Shown piece by piece: positions 35,710 to 43,888 of a stretch of 64,000 nucleotides of DNA. How positions within the stretch are numbered: the stretch's first letter is position 1; each line of letters starts with the position of its first letter. Position numbers and translations under genes: made by a program. The notes beneath the pieces are model-generated. The model was not told the DNA's origin, did no database searches, and saw nothing but the letters and a program-made list of their open reading frames with translations. The stretch is taken from positions 1 to 64,000 of the forward strand of contig WTGO01000031.1 of the NCBI GenBank assembly GCA_011523515.1, written 5' to 3'. This DNA is from Chloroflexota bacterium (lineage in GTDB: Bacteria; Chloroflexota; Anaerolineae; Aggregatilineales; Phototrophicaceae).

Positions 35710-36180
35710 TTGGACGACATGCTCAACCGCGATGTGGCGGAATTATGGTCGGTGCTGTTTGATATCGTCACTGACGGCGAGAAGCGTTTAGCCAGCCACT
35801 TTGAGTCGCATCAGCTGACTCCGCCGCAGTTCTACGTGCTTAAGACTCTGTCGGAAAATGAAGGCGAATGCCGCATCGGCGATATCGCCCGTGACCATCA
35901 CTTGACCAGCGCGACGATGACGGGCCTGGTCAAGCGTTTGGAAGGCATGGATCCGCCGCTGGTGCTGCGCCGGCGCAATTCCCAAGACGGGCGCTCGGTC
36001 GATGTCATCCTGACGCCCGACGGCGCGGCGCGCTTTGTGGCGGTACAGCGTGCGCTGATGGATCAGTTGAGGGCCGTCTTCGCGCTGCTGCCGGAAGCGG
36101 AACGGCGCGATATCATCGGCAAAGTCCGCTTATATTTCAGCGTGTTTTCGCAGCGATTTCCCCTCGGCAGGCTATCCTGA
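35710..36180 (+). CDS. MarR-family transcriptional regulator
   Basis: 156-residue winged-helix regulator: LTPPQFYVLKTLSENEGECRIGDIARDHHLTSATMTGLVKRLEG is the helix-turn-helix and the wing contains VLRRRNSQDGRSVDVILTPDGAARF. MarR dimers usually repress adjacent genes and respond to small phenolic or oxidant ligands. Start TTG at 35710 (or ATG at 35719). Its 3' end overlaps the S9 peptidase gene on the opposite strand by 9 bases. Confidence 0.9.
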   Translation: MDDMLNRDVAELWSVLFDIVTDGEKRLASHFESHQLTPPQFYVLKTLSENEGECRIGDIARDHHLTSATMTGLVKRLEGMDPPLVLRRRNSQDGRSVDVILTPDGAARFVAVQRALMDQLRAVFALLPEAERRDIIGKVRLYFSVFSQRFPLGRLS

Positions 36181-38211
36181 CGCGCCCGCCTGGACACTGG
36201 TATAGCGGTCGAACCATACGACCATTTCGGTCAAGCGGCTGATCCGATGGCCGGGTTCGCCGCTGCGCGACAATTCATGCCCCTCGCGCGGATAGCGCAG
36301 CATCTTGACAGGCGTGTCGGTCGCGCGCCGCACCCAGGCGAATAGCTGCTCGGCCTGCTCAATCGGCACACGAAAGTCATTCTCGGAATGGATCAGCAGC
36401 AAGGGCGTCTTGATGCGCGCGGCGTATTTCAGCGGTGAATTGTCCCAATAGACATCGTGGCCATCCCAGGGTTCGGTGTCAAATTCGTTTGAAATCAGCA
36501 GCGGTACATCCGACGTTCCGTAAAAGCTTGAGAGATTGTAGACGCCGCGCTGCGAAACGGCGGACTTAAAACGGTCAGTGTGGGTGATGATCCAGGCGGT
36601 CATGTAACCGCCGTAGGAACCGCCGGTGATCGCCATGCGCTCCTCGTCGGCGAATCCCAACTGCAGGACGGCGTCCACGCCGGCCATGATGTCATCCATG
36701 GCGACCGGTCCCCAAGCTGCGTGCAGCTTGCGCTCAAAGGCCTCGCCGTAACCGCCGCTGCCATGCGGGTTGCAGTAGAAGACGGCATACCCGCGCGCGG
36801 CGTGGAATTGCCACTCATGCCACATGGACTTGGTTGAAAAGCCCCAGGCGGCGTGTGGACCCCCGTGGATATTCAGCGCCAGCGGCGCCTTGTCGCCCGC
36901 TCTGTGGTCTACTGGCAGGATGTACCAGCCTTGAACCGCGCCGTTGGGCGAGTCGTAACGCAGCTCCTGTACATCTTGCACAAAGACTTCATCCAGTAGC
37001 GCGTGATTGAAATCTGTGGCTTCTTGTAACTCTCCGTCTACGAGAAGGTAGAGTTCGTGCGGGTTGACGGGCGTTGAGAGTGTCATGGCCAGCAAGCCGC
37101 CGCGCCCGGCGTCAACTTGCTCAATTTCATAAATGCCTGCGTGCGCCGGGTTAAGCTCGTCGGTTTCCGGATCGTAGCGCCAGGGTGAGACATTGCCTTC
37201 GCTCTCCACAGTCAGGGCGAGTGTGCTCTCCGGCGACCAGGCGTAGTCTATCGTCTCGCGGTCGATGCTCGCATTAACAATCCGAGTATCGGAAGCGTCG
37301 GCAGCCATGACGAGCAAGCGGGTTGGCATATCCGTAGCGCCGATAGGGCTGCGCTCGCAGGCGATCCACTTGCCGTCGGGTGATGGCTTGGGCGCATAGA
37401 CACTGTATTCGCCCCCGGTCAGCGCGTCTTCGGCGCCAGTTTGCGCATGCAGCCGGTAGACGTTGAGCGCGCGCCAGGGTTCGTCCCCTCGCGGCATTGT
37501 GGTTCGAGCAGTATAGATGGTTTCGCCATCGGGCGACCAGCGCGGCGCATCGTGATCGGCGTCGATCGCGGTCAGGCGCTTGGGCTTGCTTTCGCTGGAT
37601 TCGGCCGCGTCCGTCACAAATACCTGATCGTAGCGTTCGTCGACGTAGGCTGTTCCCTGTCTATAGGGTATTCGCCACATAGGGCGTGGGTCCCAACGCT
37701 TGAGCTCATCTTCAGCTTTCCGCTCTTTATGATGTTTGCCCTCCAGCTTGTCAGCGGGCTCGGGGTTCGGCTCGCCGTCTGCTTCTTCGGCCTCGCGTTC
37801 TTCGCGGCTCATCGGCGCCAAAAAGGCGATCCGATCGCCACCGGGCGACCAGTCGGGGCTGTGCGCGCCATTTTCCATGTTAGTCAGCGCGCGCGCTTCA
37901 CCGCCCGGCGCTGCGGTCGGCAGCAAGTAAATCTGCGGCTTGTCACCCCGCGCGGATACAAATGCCAGTTGCGATCCGTCCGGCGACCAACGCGGCTGGG
38001 CGTCTTTGTCGCCACGCGTCAGCTGAAGGAGCGCGCCGTCCGCCAGCGAGTAGAGCCAGACGTTACGCTTATACGATTTCTCGAAGGGATCCGGCGATAT
38101 CTTGACGAAAGCGACCGCGCGACCGTCAGGGCTGATCTGCGGGTCCTGCACATAGTGAATGCGATTGAGATCTTCCGCGGTGATGGGCCGTTTATTGGCG
38201 GGCATCGGCAT
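36172..38211 (-). CDS. S9-family prolyl oligopeptidase-like peptidase
   Basis: Serine peptidase of about 680 residues. N-terminal beta-propeller with PD40/WD40-like TolB repeats (QISPDGRAVAFV, PRWSPDGSQLAFVSA, SPDWSPGGDRIAFLAP) and a C-terminal alpha/beta-hydrolase domain: nucleophile in GGSYGGYMTAW, then SENDFRVPIEQ (Asp) and YPREGHELSR (His). Acylaminoacyl-peptidase/dipeptidyl-peptidase like. No signal peptide, so cytosolic. The start is ATG 38211 or 38205 (MPMPANKRPITAEDL); the ORF-track start at 38385 lies inside the GNAT gene. Confidence 0.92.
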   Translation of the reverse strand: MPMPANKRPITAEDLNRIHYVQDPQISPDGRAVAFVKISPDPFEKSYKRNVWLYSLADGALLQLTRGDKDAQPRWSPDGSQLAFVSARGDKPQIYLLPTAAPGGEARALTNMENGAHSPDWSPGGDRIAFLAPMSREEREAEEADGEPNPEPADKLEGKHHKERKAEDELKRWDPRPMWRIPYRQGTAYVDERYDQVFVTDAAESSESKPKRLTAIDADHDAPRWSPDGETIYTARTTMPRGDEPWRALNVYRLHAQTGAEDALTGGEYSVYAPKPSPDGKWIACERSPIGATDMPTRLLVMAADASDTRIVNASIDRETIDYAWSPESTLALTVESEGNVSPWRYDPETDELNPAHAGIYEIEQVDAGRGGLLAMTLSTPVNPHELYLLVDGELQEATDFNHALLDEVFVQDVQELRYDSPNGAVQGWYILPVDHRAGDKAPLALNIHGGPHAAWGFSTKSMWHEWQFHAARGYAVFYCNPHGSGGYGEAFERKLHAAWGPVAMDDIMAGVDAVLQLGFADEERMAITGGSYGGYMTAWIITHTDRFKSAVSQRGVYNLSSFYGTSDVPLLISNEFDTEPWDGHDVYWDNSPLKYAARIKTPLLLIHSENDFRVPIEQAEQLFAWVRRATDTPVKMLRYPREGHELSRSGEPGHRISRLTEMVVWFDRYTSVQAGASG

Positions 38212-38218
38212 GTCCTCG

Positions 38219-38818
38219 TCACAGATTCGATAGCAAAGCGGTTCCCGATTGCAGCAGCTTGGCGAATTGTACATCTTGCGCCAACTCGCCGATCGAGCGC
38301 GGCGGACGCGGCGCCTCAGGCATGGGGCGCAGCTCCAGCTGCCACCAGCCGGTATGGCGCCAGTTGCCCGCTTTGAATCCCACATTTTCGAATACGCCGA
38401 TTTTGCGGAAACCGGACGCTTCGTGCGCGCGGATGCTGCTTTCGTTAGGCAAGGCGATCACGCCGACGGCGTTGCAGTAGCCTTGGGCGCGCAAAATGGC
38501 GACCAGCGAGTGATAGAGCGCGCGGGATACACCGCGTCTCTGGAAATCGGGATGAACATATACGGTGGTTTCAGTCGTCCATTGATAGGCGTAACGGGTG
38601 CGAAATGCGCTGGCGTATGCGTAGCCGGCCAGCCTGCCATCGATTTCGCATACCAGCCAGGGATACTTCGCCAGCGTTTTGCTGATGCGGGCCGCGATTT
38701 CGGCGACGGCGGGGACTGAGATTTCGAATGAAATATGCGTATCGCTGACGATCGGCGCGTAAACATGATGGATGTCGGTGGCATCGGAGGGTGAAGCCAG
38801 CCGGATGACGGCGCTCAT
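38219..38818 (-). CDS. GNAT N-acetyltransferase (phosphinothricin acetyltransferase-like)
   Basis: 199 residues: IRLASPSDATDIHHVYAPIVSDTHISFE, YAYASAFRTRYAYQWTTETTVYVHPDFQRRGVSRALYHSL (acetyl-CoA loop Q/RxxGxxxxL) and FRKIGVFENVGFKAGNWRHTGWWQLEL, the pattern of the PAT/YncA subgroup that acetylates the amine of phosphinothricin-type or methionine sulfoximine substrates. Its start overlaps the deformylase stop by 4 bp (ATGA); the S9 peptidase gene begins right after. Confidence 0.9.
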   Translation of the reverse strand: MSAVIRLASPSDATDIHHVYAPIVSDTHISFEISVPAVAEIAARISKTLAKYPWLVCEIDGRLAGYAYASAFRTRYAYQWTTETTVYVHPDFQRRGVSRALYHSLVAILRAQGYCNAVGVIALPNESSIRAHEASGFRKIGVFENVGFKAGNWRHTGWWQLELRPMPEAPRPPRSIGELAQDVQFAKLLQSGTALLSNL

Positions 38819-39351
38819 TGCACTTCACTGACCTCGCCGGCCGGGGATTCCTCTTCCTCTGGACGCCAGACGTCGGTGGCGATGTCAATATAAAGGACGC
38901 CGTCGAGGTGGTCAATCTCGTGCTGAAAAACGCGCGCCAGCCAACCGCCGGCGCTCAGGCGCATCGGCTTTCCGTGACGATCCTGGCCGGCAACTTCAAT
39001 ACTTTCATGGCGGTCGACATCGCCCAGCAGGCCGGGCAAGGACAGGCACCCTTCGACGCCGCTGACTTTATCCTCGCTGCGCCACACGATGCTGGGATTG
39101 GCGACGACATAGAGCTTTCCGGCGTCTTCGCCGTATTCTTCAACGCTCTCTTTGTCGTCGGGCAGTCGCAGGACTATAAGGCGGCGGCTGTGGGCGACCT
39201 GCGGCCCCGCCAGGCCCACGCCTTGCGCGGTCGTCATTGTTTCGACCATGTCATCAATAATAACCTGTAGCTCGGCATCGAAATCAGTCACGCGCTGGGC
39301 TTGCCGCCGCAAAATCGGATTATCAGGCTGGATGATGGACAGGACGGTCAT
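38815..39351 (-). CDS. def: peptide deformylase
   Basis: Removes the N-formyl group from nascent polypeptides. From ATG 39351 the protein has 178 residues with all three motifs: GVGLAGPQV (motif 1), EGCLSLPG (motif 2, metal Cys) and QHEIDHLDGVLY (motif 3, two metal His and catalytic Glu). The ORF-track start at 39522 adds 57 residues without family similarity. Followed by the GNAT gene with a 4-bp overlap. Confidence 0.95.
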   Translation of the reverse strand: MTVLSIIQPDNPILRRQAQRVTDFDAELQVIIDDMVETMTTAQGVGLAGPQVAHSRRLIVLRLPDDKESVEEYGEDAGKLYVVANPSIVWRSEDKVSGVEGCLSLPGLLGDVDRHESIEVAGQDRHGKPMRLSAGGWLARVFQHEIDHLDGVLYIDIATDVWRPEEEESPAGEVSEVQ

Positions 39352-39720
39352 CTCTTGGTCTCGTTTTGGTTTAGTATTGGTCGACAGGTCGCACGGTATT
39401 GTAACCTTTTCCAAGTCGTATACAAATACAACAATTTGGCTGTCGCAATCGTATCTATTGCAGAAAACGTGGCGATTTTTCGACGCAGCGATTGTGCCGC
39501 AATTAACGGAAATTTTACACAATGATTATGTATTGGTGACAATCTAATGTCAGACTAAAAGAAGAATGGCATGCTGCGTGAGTTAGCCGTTTGTCGCGGG
39601 CTGCCGTGGTTATGCCGAAGGCGGTTGACATGCGCCAGTCAGCCAATGGATTAGGGCGCTGTCGCCTGCGATCCAGCGAGCCGAGACAATCTCGCCCGAT
39701 CATTGTGGAGGTGGCCTCAA
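39352..39720. other. divergent intergenic region between def and the two-component operon
   Basis: About 370 AT-richer bases that must hold promoters in both directions. I see AT-rich hexamers (TTTACA near 39511, TATGTA near 39529) but no convincing pair. No gene or RNA recognised. Confidence 0.4.
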
Positions 39721-40416
39721 TTGCAGCGAAACAAGACCGACAGCATTCTCATCGTGGATGACGAGCAGCGAATCATTGATCTCGCCAAGATGTATCTGGA
39801 GCCGGATGGCTTCTGCGTGACCAGCGCGACCAGCGGCGCCGCCGCCAAACGGATGATTTTGCGCGACAAGCCGAGTTTGGTGGTGCTGGACCTGATGCTG
39901 CCGGGCATGGATGGGCTGGAAGTCTGCCGGCGCGTGCGCGAAGAATCGGATGTGCCGATCATCATGCTGACGGCGCGCAGCGAAGATATCGACAAGATCG
40001 TCGGGCTTGAGTTGGGCGCCGACGACTATATGACCAAGCCTTTCAATCCCCGCGAGTTGCTGGCGCGCATACGAGCCATCCTGCGCCGAGCCGACCGCGC
40101 CGACGCGGCCGATGAAGCGCCCGAACCGATCAAAGTCGGCAATCTGCTCATCGACCCGCAGCGACGCCGCGTCGAGGTGGACGGCGCGGCTGTGGACCTG
40201 CGCATGAAAGAGTTTGACCTGCTGCAAGTCCTGGCGGAAAATAAGGGCCTGGTCTTCAGCCGCGACAAACTGCTTAATGTTGTCTGGGGCTATGACTTCA
40301 GCGGACAGACGCGCACGGTTGATGTTCACGTCGCCCATTTGCGCCATAAGTTGCAGGGCATGGATCTGGCGATTGAGACGGTTTGGGGAGTGGGATACCG
40401 ACTGGATGAACCATAG
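39721..40416 (+). CDS. OmpR/PhoB-family response regulator
   Basis: 231 residues from TTG 39721, seven bases after GGAGGTGG; the ORF-track TTG at 39703 is inside that ribosome site. Receiver domain: SILIVDDEQRII, phospho-acceptor Asp in LVVLDLMLPGMDG, MLTARSED, DYMTKPFNPRELLARI. C-terminal winged helix: RRVEVDGAAVDLRMKEFDLL and RTVDVHVAHLRHKL. Overlaps the kinase gene by 11 bases, a typical two-component operon. Signal and targets unknown. Confidence 0.95.
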   Translation: MQRNKTDSILIVDDEQRIIDLAKMYLEPDGFCVTSATSGAAAKRMILRDKPSLVVLDLMLPGMDGLEVCRRVREESDVPIIMLTARSEDIDKIVGLELGADDYMTKPFNPRELLARIRAILRRADRADAADEAPEPIKVGNLLIDPQRRRVEVDGAAVDLRMKEFDLLQVLAENKGLVFSRDKLLNVVWGYDFSGQTRTVDVHVAHLRHKLQGMDLAIETVWGVGYRLDEP

Positions 40417-41929
40417 ATTGCCGCGCGTCGCCTTTAACTTGCGGCTGCGTCTATTGTCGTCGTATCTACTGATGCTGACGGTCGCGCTGGGCGTGATCGC
40501 ATTGGCGCTTTTTGTGCTGATCGGCAACCGCGCCGCGCCGCCCGAACCGACATTTGAGCGGCTGGCCGCTTTGACGCAGGGCCTGAACTATATTGACTTC
40601 CTCGCCGACATTCCTGTCGACCGGGATTCGCAAATCTTGCATGAGCGGGTACATGAGTTGCTGGCGGTATTCGCCCGGACGCGCAATGTGCGTACGCTGC
40701 ATATTCAGGTTACGGCCGATGGAACTCGTGTGGTTTACGACAGCTCGGGCAGCTACAAGGCCGGCGCCCCGGTCAATTTGCTGAGAGATGGTTACAAAAA
40801 TCGCCAGCTAGAGAAAGTGTTGTCCCGCGGCAGCGAGCAATTCTTTGGCCGTTTTCACGATCCGAGTGGCGGCGAATGGCTGTACTGCGGTGTCATGTTC
40901 GGGCGGTTGCGCCAGCTTGACCGTCAACGCAATGGCGATCTGTGGCTGCTTGCGGAGCCGCGCCCGACGGTCAGCTTGCAGGAGACGCTGGCGGTATTCG
41001 GCAACGCCTTGGCGCCCCCGCTGCTCCAAGCCGGTGTCGCGGGCATATTGTTTGCAGTGCTCCTGGCGGCGCTGATCAGCCGGACGATTGCGCAGCCCCT
41101 GCAGCGCCTGGCCAAGGCGGCCAGCGACGTAGCCGATGGCGATTATTCGGTCCACGTGCCGGTCAGCGGACCCGGCGAGGTGCGAACGCTGGCGGAATCA
41201 TTTAATCGGATGACGTCAGAGGTGCTGGCGGCCAACACGGCGCAGCGCGATTTCCTGGGCAACGTCTCCCACGATTTGAAAACGCCGCTGACATCAATTC
41301 AGGGCTATGCGCAAGCCATAATTGATGGCGCGACCGACGAGCCGGAGGCGGCGGCGCAAACCATCTTTGAAGAGGCTAGCCGCCTCAATCGCATGGTGGT
41401 CGAATTGACTGATCTTGAGCGACTGCAAACCGGCAAGCTGTCGATGAACAACGACATCCTGCGTATAGAGCGGCTGAGCGAGGCGGTGGTACAGAGCCTG
41501 GTCGTGGTGGCTGAGCAAAAGAACCTCAAGCTGGAATCGTCGGCGGCGCCGACGCCTCTGGTCATCGGCGACGGCGACCGGCTGGCGCAGGTGCTGGTGA
41601 ACTTGATCAGTAACGCCTTGAAATACACGCCGTCAGGTGGCGCGGTGCATGTCGCGACCGATGCAGCGCCGGACGGCGTGGTAGTTTCAGTCCGGGACAA
41701 TGGCATCGGCATCCCGCCGGATGATCTGGCGCGCGTCTTTGAGCGTTTCTACCAGGTGGACAAGGCGCGCGGTCCACAGCGCGGGACGGGCTTGGGCCTG
41801 GCGATTGCCAAGGAGATCGTCGAGGCGCACGGCGGCCGTATCTCAGTAGAGAGCGATGGGTGTGGGCGGGGCGCGACTTTCCGTGTGTGGCTGCCGCGGG
41901 CGAGCGCTGGCGACGCTCGCCAGCAATAA
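40406..41929 (+). CDS. HAMP-containing sensor histidine kinase
   Basis: 507 residues from ATG 40406. One helix near residues 14-38 (LLSSYLLMLTVALGVIALALFVLIG), a ~170-residue extracytoplasmic sensor domain, a second helix (LLQAGVAGILFAVLLAALI), HAMP (RTIAQPLQRLAKAASDVADGDY), DHp with NVSHDLKTPLTSIQGYAQ, and HATPase_c with LINLISNALKYTP-like N box, DNGIGIPPDDLARVFERF and GTGLGLAIAKEIVEAHGG. Partner of the preceding response regulator. A strong hairpin (GCTGGCGA-CGC-TCGCCAGC) lies at the end of the coding sequence. Confidence 0.94.
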   Translation: MNHRLPRVAFNLRLRLLSSYLLMLTVALGVIALALFVLIGNRAAPPEPTFERLAALTQGLNYIDFLADIPVDRDSQILHERVHELLAVFARTRNVRTLHIQVTADGTRVVYDSSGSYKAGAPVNLLRDGYKNRQLEKVLSRGSEQFFGRFHDPSGGEWLYCGVMFGRLRQLDRQRNGDLWLLAEPRPTVSLQETLAVFGNALAPPLLQAGVAGILFAVLLAALISRTIAQPLQRLAKAASDVADGDYSVHVPVSGPGEVRTLAESFNRMTSEVLAANTAQRDFLGNVSHDLKTPLTSIQGYAQAIIDGATDEPEAAAQTIFEEASRLNRMVVELTDLERLQTGKLSMNNDILRIERLSEAVVQSLVVVAEQKNLKLESSAAPTPLVIGDGDRLAQVLVNLISNALKYTPSGGAVHVATDAAPDGVVVSVRDNGIGIPPDDLARVFERFYQVDKARGPQRGTGLGLAIAKEIVEAHGGRISVESDGCGRGATFRVWLPRASAGDARQQ

Positions 41930-41957
41930 CTCGAATTGCGTCTAAATTGTGTAAGTT

Positions 41958-43007
41958 TTAACTCAGCGTATCATCGTTCGCCGGGTCATAAGCCAAAGCC
42001 GGCAGCGCCATTGTTACAGTGACTTGGTCGCCGCGCCGAATATAAGGAGCGACGCCCGTCCGCGCGATCAAACCCGTACCGTTCGCCAGCGCCAATCCAA
42101 GCCGCTGGAAATGCCCATGAAACTCCCGCCAGCGCACTGTGGCGGATGTACCGCCATCGTCCACATTCACCGCTAGCGCCTCCGGGCGGATCATGAGCTC
42201 CACATCGCCCGTCCTGGGCAGGTACAGCTTGACCTCGCCGAGCAGGCAATCGGCTGTATATCCGTTTGCGATCCCGGGCAGAAAGTTCGCCTCGCCGATA
42301 AAATGCGCCACCTGAGAATTGATAGGCCGGTTGTAGATCACGTGGGGCGTCGCCACCTGCAGAAGCCGGCCGTCGTGAATCACCGCGATCTCATCGGAGA
42401 GACTTAGCGCTTCTTCCTGGTCATGCGTCACAAATATGGCGGTGGTTTCGGTCTCATGCAGGATGTCTCGCACATGTGTCCGCACCTGGGCGCGCAAACC
42501 CGTATCCAGGTTTGAAAAAGGCTCATCCAACAGCAGTATGTCCGGCTCGGGCGCCAGCGCGCGCGCCAATGCCACGCGTTGTTGTTGGCCGCCGGACAAT
42601 TCATGCGGCATGCGCCCCGCGAATTGTGACAAACCAACCAGCGACAGCAATTGCTTCACCCGGCGCTCGCTTTCGGCGCGGGACCCGCGCAGGCCGAAGG
42701 CGATATTCCCCGCCACGTCCACGTGCGGGAAAAGCGCGTAATCCTGGAATACCATGCCGACCTTGCGTCGCTCGGGGGGGACGAAGCGCGAATCGTCGGC
42801 GACGATGCGCGGGCCAATCTGGATGCGTCCGCTGGTAGGTCTTTCGAAGCCAGCCAAAAGCCGCAGCATGGTCGTCTTTCCGCTGCCGCTGGGTCCCAGC
42901 AAGGTCAGGAACTCGCCGGGCTTCACGGTCAGCGTAATGTCGTTGACAGCCGGCAACTGCCCGTCAAAGAGCTTCGTAAGGTGGTCGGCTTGAAGCGAGT
43001 ATTCCAT
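41958..43007 (-). CDS. ferric-iron ABC transporter ATP-binding protein (FbpC-like)
   Basis: ATPase subunit energising iron import. From ATG 43007 (MEYSLQADHLTKLF) the protein has 349 residues: Walker A GPSGSGKTT, signature LSGGQQQRVALARALAPEP, Walker B ILLLDEPFSNLD, His loop FVTHDQEEALSLSDEIAVI, then a TOBE domain (FLPGIANGYTADC to the C-terminus). FSNLDTGLR and the TOBE layout fit the FbpC/FutC class. The longer ORF-track start at 43322 overlaps the next gene. Last gene of the minus-strand cluster; separated from the permease by the YwiC-like gene. Confidence 0.9.
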   Translation of the reverse strand: MEYSLQADHLTKLFDGQLPAVNDITLTVKPGEFLTLLGPSGSGKTTMLRLLAGFERPTSGRIQIGPRIVADDSRFVPPERRKVGMVFQDYALFPHVDVAGNIAFGLRGSRAESERRVKQLLSLVGLSQFAGRMPHELSGGQQQRVALARALAPEPDILLLDEPFSNLDTGLRAQVRTHVRDILHETETTAIFVTHDQEEALSLSDEIAVIHDGRLLQVATPHVIYNRPINSQVAHFIGEANFLPGIANGYTADCLLGEVKLYLPRTGDVELMIRPEALAVNVDDGGTSATVRWREFHGHFQRLGLALANGTGLIARTGVAPYIRRGDQVTVTMALPALAYDPANDDTLS

Positions 43008-43090
43008 CGGCGTCGGTTCGCAGCAAAAATTTACCTGACCAAGAATAGTGCAAAAGCTGGATGCATAAAGGGGAAATAGATGCTTCGGCT

Positions 43091-43879
43091 CTAGACTGGC
43101 AGGATATAACCGGCAGTTGCCAGCGCCACGAAAACCAGACCGATGGCCGCTTCCTGAATTCCCGCGAGTTTCGGCGCGACCTGCGCGCCAAAACGCAAGA
43201 AATAAATCGAACGGGCAAGCAGAACCAGGACGGCAACCGTGGACAAGAGTGGTGTCAGCGCGCGCCAGTGGAGGAAGAGTACGCCGCACAGCGCCACAGC
43301 CTGGATGGTTATGGGAAGCCAATACGCGTCTTCGCTTGACTTTATCTGCTTCAGGCGCGCGCGTACATACATGATGGCGGGAACCGATCGCGCGAGCACG
43401 ATCACGCCGACTGCTGCCGAATGGTCCCAGCTCCAGTCGCTAGCCAGGCAAATGCTCACGGCAAATGTCGACATGACCACTGCAGCCAGCGATTCGGGCA
43501 GCCAATGCCGGCTGTTGCCGCCCAGGTCGAAACGCCAGACGATTGCCGCAGCGGCCAAGTAGGCCGGAATCAGCGGGAGCAGCGTCTGGTAATCGCCGCG
43601 CCAGACAATCGCGAATGTTGCTGAGGTCGCGCAACATACGTATAGACATACAAAGAGGGCGCCTTGACGGGTGCGCCGATAGACTTTGCTTCTGCTGATG
43701 TCAATCAGCATGATTTTGAGCGGCTGGCGAACCAGCAAGGAAAAAAGGCTGAGGATGGCGATAAGCGCGCCCGTGCCCGATGGCGCGATTAACAGCGCCA
43801 GCAGTACGGGCTCGAGCCATAAACTCCAGGCGCCGCGCTCGACTGGCAGGGCTACGCCTCGCATTATCTTACGCGCCAT
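43091..43879 (-). CDS. YwiC-like membrane protein
   Basis: 262 residues, about eight hydrophobic segments. The N-terminal ALPVERGAWSLWLEPVLLALLIAP corresponds to the PKxHGAWxxxxxPxxLG opening of YwiC-like proteins, and later RSKVYRRTRQG and SVPAIMYVRARLKQIK follow the same family, whose function is unknown. It sits between the permease (9 bp gap) and the ATPase of an iron ABC importer, on the same strand, so it is probably co-expressed and may have a membrane role linked to metal uptake; that is inference. Confidence 0.75.
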   Translation of the reverse strand: MARKIMRGVALPVERGAWSLWLEPVLLALLIAPSGTGALIAILSLFSLLVRQPLKIMLIDISRSKVYRRTRQGALFVCLYVCCATSATFAIVWRGDYQTLLPLIPAYLAAAAIVWRFDLGGNSRHWLPESLAAVVMSTFAVSICLASDWSWDHSAAVGVIVLARSVPAIMYVRARLKQIKSSEDAYWLPITIQAVALCGVLFLHWRALTPLLSTVAVLVLLARSIYFLRFGAQVAPKLAGIQEAAIGLVFVALATAGYILPV

Positions 43880-43888
43880 AGCCTCTTG

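Noticed and set aside
37441-38376. 311-aa plus-strand ORF
   Set aside because: Antisense to the S9 peptidase gene, no recognisable motif.
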